Source: Coffea arabica (taxonomy: Eukaryota > Streptophyta > Magnoliopsida > Gentianales > Rubiaceae). Taken from it: a stretch of DNA of 64,000 bases. The position numbers and the translations under genes were made by a program. Every line of letters starts with the position of its first letter. Position 1 is the stretch's first letter. A model generated the notes under the pieces. It was given only the letters and a program-made list of their open reading frames with translations. It ran no database searches and had not been told where the DNA came from. The stretch lies in NCBI RefSeq assembly GCF_036785885.1, contig NC_092323.1, forward strand, positions 3,140,501 to 3,204,500. The letters are read 5' to 3'. Positions 55,490 through 64,000 of the stretch are shown here, piece by piece.

Positions 55490-57428
55490 TCTATATCTAT
55501 ATCTATATCTATATGTATTGCAGAAGAGGTTTTTAGCAGAGATTCTCTCAATGACTTCCAAACTTCTCATCTTTTTTCTAGAATTTTGTATTTATTTTAA
55601 TACATAAAAAATAGTGGGTTATAACCAACCCTATCACCAGTCAAATTTAAAATTTAAAACTTTTCCATAATCTACTTCATAAACCGTTTATAATTTGTTA
55701 TTTATACTTTAAATCCTTTTTATTTCTTAATTAAAAACAAATGCTCATTCACATGTTATTTTAATACAATTTTAATTCGGAAGCATACAACATGGTCAAG
55801 AAACAGCAGAACCAATTAGAACTAGATTTTGACCCAAAAAAAATTAGGTCTAGATGCCACTGGCACGTTGCTGTAACTTGCGATGCCAATTAGAACTATT
55901 TAGCGCTTTTTTTTTTTTGCAAGGAGTTAGGACACTATAAAGTTTATTTAGGCAAACTTTGTCTCATCGGTGATTTAAGTATCAAGTTATTGAATATACT
56001 ACAAATTCTATAATATCAGTCTGCTATAAAAAATAATATTTTACTAACATGTGGTATTTGCGTACGAAATTTCAGAGGTAAATCAAATGATTTTACTTAT
56101 ACTCTATATAATTTGAATAATTTTTTAGCGAATATAACCATACTATGCAAGACCATCACTTTGTACAATTGGAGCTAGCAAATTTTATATCAATCACAAT
56201 TTAGATTTTGCTCGATACCTGCGCAGTTGGTGAATTCCATCAGTAACACTACATCAAACTTTTAATGTTATTTCATACTCTTATTAACATGTATTTCAAA
56301 AAATTATAGGTTTGAAAATGATACATGTGCTCGAAAGTTAGTTATGTGGTTGAGATCAAGCAATTTTACAACATCACAAGCATTGTTGATAGCAAATTCA
56401 AAGAGAATATGGCTATTCGAATATACAATCAAGCATTCGGTAAACTTACTTTATTTAATTTAATTACTGCACAATTTTTTTAAGTTTATAATCATAACCT
56501 ATACCTTCTTTCATTCTTACTAGATTAAATATTTTCGAATACTTGCTTACATTCAGAGCATTAACATAAAAAACATGTTCTATGAGCTATGCAAAAATTG
56601 TGGACAACTATGTGAAGATCATTTTTCAAAAACAGTGTGTATGCATTGTAATGACGTGATCGACACTGTTATTAGTTAATTAATTTCATGTACATTTAAT
56701 TTCAACAAATTTTTCGGTATTGTATATAACATTTTATTTGCCAAACAGGTACAATATTAACATACAAATCAAAGATTCCAGTGGTAACATGCATCTACAG
56801 GACAGATATACATTATTCGTATTTGGTTGTGATGCTTCTTATCTCAGAGAATTACAAAGGAAGGTAGAATTTCTTGATATATGTTTATTTTTTATAATGC
56901 TATTTATAAACTATGTAAAAAAAACACTAATTTTGAATTTCGCATTTACTTAATTTTCAGGACAATGGTGATAGGTCGTTCAACCAACGAATTAATTCAT
57001 GCAAAGATCGTGCATTTTAATTTGTAGTACGCTTTTCACAAAATTCAACAGAATTAATTAAATCACCAATTTTGGCTTTCGTACTAAAAGTTAATTGGTC
57101 TGAAGAGTGTTCGCACCTTCATACAAAATTATCAAATCGAATGCATAATATTTATAATTATTTCATTTTAACAACATTTAATTACATTCATATTTATTTA
57201 TATATCATTCATTTTTCAATATAAATTTTTATTATTTTTTCAGAATCTATCTTCCGAAAAAGGTAATTTTTGAATAATATACACATTCTATCATATTTCA
57301 AACTATTGTTAGATAGATATTATATTTTAATTGTGTTGGTACAATTTTTTAACCTTTTTTAATTCACCCTTTTATTTTCATTTTTTCAATAATGTCAGCA
57401 CCATGTGTAGTACGGATATTCACACTAG
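55490..57428 (+). mobile_element. Helitron 2 (non-autonomous, 1939 bp), same family as Helitron 1
   Basis: The 5' end is TCTATATCTATATCTATATC preceded by A. The 3' end is GTCAGCACCATGTGTAGTAC, then GGATATTCACACTAG, followed by T. It shares with Helitron 1 the words TATTTATTTTAATACATAAA near the left end and ATATTTCAAACTATTGTTA near the right end. Its 3' hairpin stem is weaker than that of Helitron 1, so it is probably older. It contains decayed RPA1-like sequence. Confidence 0.82.
56149..56960 (+). pseudogene. RPA1-like (replication protein A large subunit) remnant inside Helitron 2
   Basis: Plant Helitrons often carry RPA1-like single-strand DNA-binding genes. Three pieces can be read. About 56149-56212 reads SLCTIGASKFYINHNLDFAR, resembling the end of the second OB fold (ATKFYINPDIPEV type). 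About 56575-56665 reads FYELCKNCGQLCEDHFSKTV, then CMHCNDVIDT, a four-Cys zinc ribbon as in the RPA1 C-terminal domain. About 56748-56862 reads YNINIQIKDSSGNMHLQDRY, then TLFVFGCDASYLRELQRK, matching the final OB fold. The spacers are longer than introns need to be and no continuous gene can be built, so I call it a decayed captured or ancestral gene. Confidence 0.62.
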
Positions 57429-59291
57429 TGTTTTAGTAATGATAGTTATGGTAACGAAATAATTTTTATCCGATACAACAGGTTGTTACACTTTTAGTGA
57501 TCATTTGATTACTTGTTGGATCTATCCACCTAAAAATAAGGAAGTTAGTTTCCCATCTAAAATAGTAAGTTAATCATAATAAATAAGTACCTTTTATACC
57601 TCAAAAGCTAATTTGGAATAAATATTAAACTTACTTTTTAAAGAAATAAATTACTACTTTGTATCCCAAACATACTTTTTAGAGGTAAGTTTAGTTCAAA
57701 TAATAGTAAATTTTATAAATAAATAGTAATTCTTACTTATAACATCGTAAATTTGATTAATGATCAAAACTTACTAATTTATGGCACAAATGTACTATTT
57801 TACTTAAAACACTTATACCAAATTATCACTCATCTATGTAATTTCTATAATTTAATACCAATTAATATAATAAGTACGTGAAAGTTTTAGAATCTTATCA
57901 TGGATTAAACTTCCTATTTCTACATGACTATCACAGTACAATAAACACGCCCTGACACACACATCCCTTTATAAGCCTAACAAAACTTTCAATGAAGCAA
58001 TAATTGCCATCAACTTCGTGTCCAAAACAAAAAATGAAAAAATTGGTTCTGCACGCACATAGACTAGTATGGTTATGTATAGTATAACCATGACGTGAGA
58101 TAAAAGGGCATCGGCCAGTTGTGATTTGTCAACGACGAATTTCTGCAATCATCTGAGTTAATCTCAAGTTGATGGGGTCAAAATCATCCAGTGCATTTTA
58201 CTTTTTTTTTTTTTTTTTACTATTAGAGTTTCCAAGCAAACCATTCATCCCTTATCAGCCGCTCGTCTCTCATCTCATGTCAGATGCTCATAAAAATAAA
58301 ATTGTCAACTTTCACTTAAAAAATTCAGGTCCAGTCGGACTCAAAAGATGGGTCTACAAACACACTCGGTGGTCCATGAAAACTAACCCCAGAGCTGCTG
58401 AAAGTTCTTCCGTAATAAATGATCGGAGGTTATGAGAAGCAACTGGTGAGACGTAATTAAAGCTACAGCTTTCAATTTCATGGGTTGCGACATTCCAACG
58501 AGTATTTAGTATCTGCACTAACCTTTCAACATCATCCTAACCTAACCACCAACTTGTGATTCTTACTTGCACCCTTTTGTTTCTTTCCACTCCATGATCA
58601 CTCCTCTTACCCTCTCCAAATCAAGAGGTGAAAATGTGGGTTCGGTAGTGCAGGATTTTTAGCACTTCCTAGGTACTAAAATCTCTTCCGGTTTAAACTA
58701 GAACATGAAATAATGATATCAGATAATGGTCGATCGTTAAACCTAATTTGTGCATGGATATCAAATAATGGTCGAAATATATTTCATAGGTCTACGGTTA
58801 ATCTTGAAGTTTGCCGATTCAATCTAAAACCAGAATAGATATGGATAGAATTGTATTAGAGTGACTTGTCCCACTTCTTTAATGTCATAGATTTTTACTA
58901 GTACGTGCGTCCTTTTCATCTACATCCGGCGAATTTGTTAAATTTTGCTAGATTATTTAGTTCAAGTTGTTGATATAGCTTATAGTTCGCGCTGCAGATC
59001 GTCTTGTCTGAGAATACTATGTTCAACTCAAAAGCTTCCTCATTTGGAGAAACACTGCTAAAAATAAATAATTGTTCCGTAAGTTTCTGAATGACAAGAA
59101 ATTGTGAAGTGAACTAAACAATGTGAGGAGGACTAGCTTAATTTTCGGACTAAGATTTGGCCATCGGTACAAGTCTCCCAATGACTATGGTTGGCAGTTG
59201 GCTGGCAAGAAGATGCTCTAAATCTGATGAGAACCAAAACCAACTTCTTTGAATTCATCTATCATCCGTAGCAAAACAATTACTAAAATCT
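57429..59291. other. Intergenic region, no supported gene
   Basis: AT-rich. An 88-codon frame (58169-58435) contains a poly-Phe run from a T tract and has no family likeness. The word AATAATGGTCGA recurs near 58720 and 58767. Nothing else is recognised. Confidence 0.45.
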
Positions 59292-59894
59292 TCAGAATCC
59301 CCTTCCGGTGCTTCCAGAATAGTTGTTGTACATGGCTTTGCGTTTAATGGATGAAGAGTGGACCCTGCAGCTTTTCCCCTTTGCATCAGATACCAAATGC
59401 TGCCTAAACATTGTAATAAACGCCTCCACTCTCTCATTCAACTCCTCCTGGGAGAGCTCATCATGAGCTTGATCCATAGTATCTTTCAAATTTTGCTTTT
59501 CAACCACGCGTCCCTTTTCCCTTCTGATTCTGCATTTCAGTAATCTCAAGTGGTTGCCGCTCCCATCATCGTGATCATGATGGTCATCCGCCGCAGACAG
59601 CATTGGTCCTCTGCTTGCACTTTCTTTCCTCTCGTTGCTCCTTAATTCCACCTTCGAATCCATATTTTCATTGAATTCCTGGCTCGAGGGCTCGTTGGAT
59701 GAAGCCAGAGGAGATGGGGAAGTAAACAGAATCGCCAAGAGCAAGAGGTTGAGCGCAAGGAAGGCCACAACCCGCCATTGCTCCACAACTGATACTAAAA
59801 CAGCGCGTTCTAAGCATGCCATGATGGCAGCTGTTCCAGCAGCGAACCACATTGCTTGTAGTTGGGCTTGTTTCTTCCTTCCCTCCATCTTCAA
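59292..59894 (-). CDS. DUF761 membrane protein
   Basis: A plant-specific small protein of unknown function, single exon, 200 aa. Two hydrophobic segments at about residues 14-36 (MWFAAGTAAIMACLERAVLV) and 42-60 (VVAFLALNLLLLAILFTSP) suggest membrane anchoring. A polar middle part with HHDHDD follows. The DUF761 motif is near residues 148-166: ELSQEELNERVEAFITMFRQ, the usual form being ELNRRVEAFI-x-KF. Start: MKMEG or, six bases in, MEG; either is possible. The frame is intact. Confidence 0.82.
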   Translation of the reverse strand: MKMEGRKKQAQLQAMWFAAGTAAIMACLERAVLVSVVEQWRVVAFLALNLLLLAILFTSPSPLASSNEPSSQEFNENMDSKVELRSNERKESASRGPMLSAADDHHDHDDGSGNHLRLLKCRIRREKGRVVEKQNLKDTMDQAHDELSQEELNERVEAFITMFRQHLVSDAKGKSCRVHSSSIKRKAMYNNYSGSTGRGF

Positions 59895-62466
59895 ATCCTC
59901 GTTGAAAGAAAGGGATAAAAACCTCTATGTTTGGGGACCAACGGACAAGTGTTATGGGTTTGGTCAAAATGCTCAACAAAATGAAGCCTTCTTATATGAT
60001 GATCAGAAAAGAGTCGAGGCCCGTGATTGATGTTTGGTTATTATCTTGATGAGCACCGGTCGACTATGTAGCAAGTTAGTGGAGGCAGAATGACTCGCCA
60101 GCCTTTGCAATGATCAGAGACGTGACTACTGATTGTGTTTGCCCTCAGACAAGAAAACATTCTCTCTGCACTCTGCACTCAAAAAGCATCACTCCTCGAC
60201 CTTATCATTGCTCCAACTTAGGCCTCGCTCTTGTTCTTTTTTTTCCCCTCCATGATGCTCCGTCCAACATAGGACTTGGGATTTTTGTCCTTTGTTTTAA
60301 AAAAAAAAAAAAAAAAAAAACTTGGGTTGAAAAAGCCTGCAGCTTTAAAATACTTGTTAATTTCTCAGTTTTTTTTTTTCCCTCCTTAATCTCTCATGGG
60401 AGAATAGCCGGAAAGGCGTGCATCTGCCCTTGGCACTGGGATATTATGGGCTAAACCCACCTATATAGCAAAATATTCCGTTTATTGAATAGTTAAATAA
60501 GAAGATTTTACGGAGAGTCTTGCTCACTAGAAAAATGAAATACTAGTACCAGTGTTCAAACTGAAATTTGTACGCCATTCAACGAGAGCGACCATCGAGT
60601 TTGTACCCGAGAATAGATTCCTTCATAAAGCCGAAATCAGGACATGACAAAAAACCAGGGATGACAAGATGGGAAAGAAAGCAGTAGTGTGTGAAACCGA
60701 AATGCTATAAAGACCGGGACTGCCATATTCGGAGTTTGCCGCAATTTGAAAGGCTGACGGGATGATGGAGCTCGTGATGTCGAAACTTGGGCAGATCCGT
60801 TCTTTGCCGGGTCATGACTCATGCATGACTGATGAGATATTTTGCGGGTGGGGGCATTTCACGGGTCGGAACCACGCCTTGTTTGATTGTTTTTGAGAGT
60901 CATAAAATCGACTCCCCACGTCTCTGACACGATTAATTGATTAATTACGCTTTCCCCCCATCATTTTCTTCTGAAACATCTTCAAGTAACCGCTACTAAT
61001 AGCTTGTACTAATGTATTTTATAGTTTGGGCCTGGATAAAACGTTATAGTGATTGTGAATGGCCTGGCGTCCAACAAGCCCAATCGAAAGAAACCATAAT
61101 ACATTTCTACCCGGCAGGCCCGTTCCCCCTGGAAGAAAAGATAAGAACAGAGAATCAAAGGGAACAAAGCATGTTTGATGCCCTCATCACCAATAGTCAA
61201 AAGTGCGACAGTAATAAATCTGCATCTACAGTTAAAAATTCAGCAGAGCTTGCAATTCCACACTTTAGAAAGTGGGAACTTACTGGAATATCCATTCAGG
61301 CCAGAATTATTGCACCTGCCTGACAGTACATATCAGGAACACTTCGCCAATTTCCTGCATTGCTGGAAATTCAGTTAAAATAATTAAGATAGCATTATGA
61401 AATTTGGTATGACTCGCGCCAGAGGATTAAGGAGCAGGATTAGTTAGCAATACGTGAAATGCAGGGACTCTGCAGCTAGGCATTGGAAAATAAAAGGTGC
61501 ACACATCCAAGTATTGTTCGCTTTTCGTGCATGCACACCTCAGCCATCTCTTCCTCACTCTTGACCATCAAAACGAATATTCATGACTAAAGCAGCAAGG
61601 CGGTCAATAAAGTAGCCGTTCAGCCTGTTTGAAGAATTATACACTGTTCGAATGGCTACTGCAGGCCAGACTCATTCTAGTGAGAAAACATGATGCCTGA
61701 TAATAAACCTCAAAACCACTGAGCTGTAGATCCCAATAAGTAACAAGCGGTACTCTCTTATGCACTACAGCGGAAAAGAAGCCAAAGCTAGGTTTAAATT
61801 AATGGCAGCAACTTGCTATAATATCGCAATGAGGGAAACAGACAACGGTTCTCATTTCTCATGCTCTTTGCCACTCCAATGCAGCCCTTGTATTAGTAGT
61901 ATCAAAGCATCTTGAGACCTCTTGCTTGGTTTCAGTTAAGTGTCGCATCAATTTTCTTACTCAACCTGCTGCACCTGCACTCCATGACAGCAAACCCTAC
62001 TACCACCACATCTTTCCAGATAAAGAAATAAGCTGCATAAGTAGAGAAAAACAAAATTACTAAGAATTCATGAACATCCAGAAGGAAAATTTGGCAATTT
62101 AAGAGCAGCAAATGATTTAAATTATTTGCTTCCTCCTTACAAAGATATCACAATCTAGTGCCTAAAAGGCCTTAGTCTAGTGGCTAAGGTTGAAGCCTCG
62201 GGAATTAAACATTTTGGGTTCAAATTCTCTTTTCCCTCCTTACTTCTTAAATCTCACCCCTCCCCTTGTAGGGAAAAAAAAAAATCACTTTATAGCACTT
62301 CTCAAGCAACAATGCAGAACTAGATCTGTTAATCCTAAAACTAATACGTTGCAACTATTATTGATAGCTCTTTCCTTTTTCTTAGATTTATTCAAAATGC
62401 TCATTACTTATTTATTCATACAAAATTCCGCATGTTTGGTTCAGGTATCCTTGTATACGATTCCAG
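59895..62466. other. Spacer between DUF761 and the last gene
   Basis: Holds the DUF761 promoter side, A and T homopolymers near 60300 and 60370, and a SINE-like element at 62159-62284. On the minus strand near 61,960-61,980 a CAG/GTGCAGCAGG acceptor could start a small last exon of the gene at 62467, but this is speculative. Confidence 0.45.
62159..62284 (+). mobile_element. Short tRNA-derived SINE
   Basis: The head GGCCTTAGTCTAGTGGCTAA carries a box-A-like TAGTCTAGTGG and is followed by TTTTGGGTTCAAATTCTC (box-B-like GGTTCAAATTC) at tRNA spacing. A pyrimidine-rich body and an 11-12 bp A tail follow. No clear target duplication was found. Its box A is like that of the tRNA-like module at 47041-47112. 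Confidence 0.65.
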
Positions 62467-64000
62467 CTATAACTTAAAAACCACATCAACGAAATTAAAT
62501 CCAACCTGACGAGCAACCTTCACCAGTCCTCTGCTGTCACTGGTTGGTTCATTTTCTAAAGTACTACTATCTGCCACAAGCTCAATATCTTTTTGCTCTC
62601 TGGACCTTCTCTTCATAGAGCTTTCCCTTAAGCTGCAGCCCTCAGCATGGTTGACCAAGGACCCATTCTTGCGCTTCCTGCTGAATGTGTATAAAAGGGG
62701 GTTGCTGCTGTCAGGCGAACTGAGGAAGTTTTTGGTCAACTCAGATGCTTTGGCATTTCTCTTCTCAGAGGGAACAGAGTTCTCATTCTCCAACTCCATT
62801 TCTGGAGCAACCCCAGTATGTTTCACCAACATTGGCTGATGTATCAACTTGGTCTCACTTTCCGCATCCCCATCAAAGCAAGAAGCTCCACCAGTTTTCG
62901 TGCTACTAACAGTTGCAAAGGCTGCTTTACCCTTAGCATCTTCAAGCTCACCTTCATGTTTGACTTCTAAAAGATACTCACCAGATTGTGCACCACATTT
63001 ATCCTTTTGACAACATTCTTCAAATTGACAAGGATGAGTTCTAACTGGTCTACATGAGGTAGCAAAATCATCCCAATACTTGACTTTCCTTTTTCTAACA
63101 CTTCTGCGGACAAGTCGGTATTTTCCAAGTGGTGCTTTTTCTTCCAATTCAGAACCATTTTCAGTTTCAGTAATATTTTGATTTTTGGAGGAAGTACGTT
63201 CACTTTTATCCACATCCTTGCCAGAAATTGCGTAACTTTTGCACTGAGCAATCACTGAAGACATTCGTTGGGGCTTCACACATGGATTAGAAATGTATCT
63301 GCATCTGGAGGCTTTGGTTCTTCCATATAGAGTTTTCCTTCGACACAAATTTTGGATCTTCACAGGGCGATGCTTTGTGCCAATTTCTTCGAGGCATGGA
63401 GCTGCTTTGACAGTATTGGTTTTCCTTCTGCCACATAGAGTTCTCCTTCTGCGCAATTTTTGGACATTCACAGGTTGAACCTTTGTAGCATTGTCTTCGA
63501 GGAATGGAGCTTCTTTCATGATATTCTCAATTCCACTCGATTTTTCAGTTATGGAAGGCAAACTACGATTTCCTCCATTCCGTTGAATGATTGATATGCT
63601 TTTAGCCAGAGAATGTGAATCTTCTACCTGGCTCATTTTCTCATCCACCAACCCCTTTTCAATTGCATGGATTTTCTGAGTCCATGTATTCCTGTGCGAT
63701 TCAGGCTCTTTTTTTTCTAAGACAATATAGGCAAAAACAGGATTGTCCACAAGGCCATTATCAAATTGAGAACTTGATAACGCAGTTCCTATAAATGGAC
63801 TTGGACATTGATGAACACTCGTGCTTGGGTCCCAACTTGAAGCCTCTACATCAGAAGTTACAGATTTGGACTCAAACTCTGAGAAGGATATTTGACAACT
63901 AGACATGTCAACCATTTCATTTGGTCTCAAAGATTGCACGGGCTTACTTTTTGCATTATCTAACTGTTCGTGAACCTTGTCTAGTTTTGCTCTAAGGTCG
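62467..64000 (-). CDS. Unrecognised basic protein, C-terminal part (continues past the window)
   Basis: An open frame of at least 510 codons that enters from beyond 64000 (first visible residues DLRAKLDKVHEQLDNAKSKP, coiled-coil-like) and stops at 62469-62467. It may instead splice at a GT after VKVARQ (exon end 62506), since what follows (VGFNFVDVVFKL) looks like intron read-through. It is rich in Ser, Lys and Arg with basic clusters (LRRRRTLCGRRKT; LCRRKTLYGRTK; LVRRSVRKRKVKYWDDF; FSRKRKN; SSMKRRSREQK), which suggests a nuclear protein. A unit of about 35 residues is duplicated: APFLEDNATKVQPVNVQKLR then RRRTLCGRRKT, and APCLEEIGTKHRPVKIQNLC then RRKTLYGRTK. I cannot assign a family. Confidence 0.75.
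   Translation of the reverse strand, partial: DLRAKLDKVHEQLDNAKSKPVQSLRPNEMVDMSSCQISFSEFESKSVTSDVEASSWDPSTSVHQCPSPFIGTALSSSQFDNGLVDNPVFAYIVLEKKEPESHRNTWTQKIHAIEKGLVDEKMSQVEDSHSLAKSISIIQRNGGNRSLPSITEKSSGIENIMKEAPFLEDNATKVQPVNVQKLRRRRTLCGRRKTNTVKAAPCLEEIGTKHRPVKIQNLCRRKTLYGRTKASRCRYISNPCVKPQRMSSVIAQCKSYAISGKDVDKSERTSSKNQNITETENGSELEEKAPLGKYRLVRRSVRKRKVKYWDDFATSCRPVRTHPCQFEECCQKDKCGAQSGEYLLEVKHEGELEDAKGKAAFATVSSTKTGGASCFDGDAESETKLIHQPMLVKHTGVAPEMELENENSVPSEKRNAKASELTKNFLSSPDSSNPLLYTFSRKRKNGSLVNHAEGCSLRESSMKRRSREQKDIELVADSSTLENEPTSDSRGLVKVARQVGFNFVDVVFKL

Overview
This is a plant nuclear genome window, most likely a eudicot and plausibly an asterid. The grounds are intron-rich genes with GT-AG introns, plant-only families (B12D, GATL, DUF760, DUF761, plant SIN3-like, ABCB15-type), AT-rich spacers packed with MITEs, SINEs and Helitrons, and one AT-AC minor-spliceosome intron. 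The species cannot be fixed from the sequence. I found no rRNA gene, intact tRNA gene, CRISPR array or bacterial operon.

Layout. 1-216 is the end of a hAT-type element. 709-1331 (+) is a four-exon fragment encoding only the first winged-helix domain of an atypical E2F (DEL/E2Fd-f type). 2573-4101 (-) is B12D (MLRQ/NDUFA4-like). 5921-7903 (+) is a plastid-type DUF760 protein. 8992-10095 (-) is an intronless GATL glycosyltransferase. 13319-22120 (-) is a complete 22-exon SIN3-like corepressor of about 1380 aa. 26054-31701 (-) is a complete 7-exon ABCB15-type full-size ABC transporter of about 1249 aa. 48824-51294 (+) is a nine-exon coiled-coil protein of unknown function with the AT-AC intron. 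51762-54097 (-) is a type I inositol-polyphosphate 5-phosphatase. 59292-59894 (-) is a DUF761 membrane protein. 62467-64000 (-) is the 3' end of an unrecognised basic protein that runs off the window.

The mobile fraction lies mainly at 22.9-26.0, 31.7-48.8 and 54.1-59.2 kb. The clearest item is a structurally whole, very young, non-coding LTR element (34229-37776). It has a 5-bp target duplication and only about 190 bp between its LTRs, and the U3 of each LTR carries a 36-bp minisatellite of different length. Two Helitrons of one family (38686-40886, 55490-57428) share termini, and the second carries decayed RPA1-like OB-fold and zinc-ribbon sequence. Two SINEs have perfect target duplications of 19 and 15 bp. 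Other items are a hAT element, a MULE-like long-TIR MITE, several MITE families, a truncated mariner/Stowaway end inside a 68-bp duplication, and a CCGGTT-rich TIR element with a tRNA-like promoter module inside.

The genes do not form a functional cluster. They are ordinary housekeeping and regulatory genes (chromatin repression, transport, cell-wall glycosylation, phosphoinositide signalling, mitochondrial complex I/IV) separated by transposon-rich spacers. Exon coordinates were set by hand from splice consensus, reading-frame continuity and recalled family sequences.
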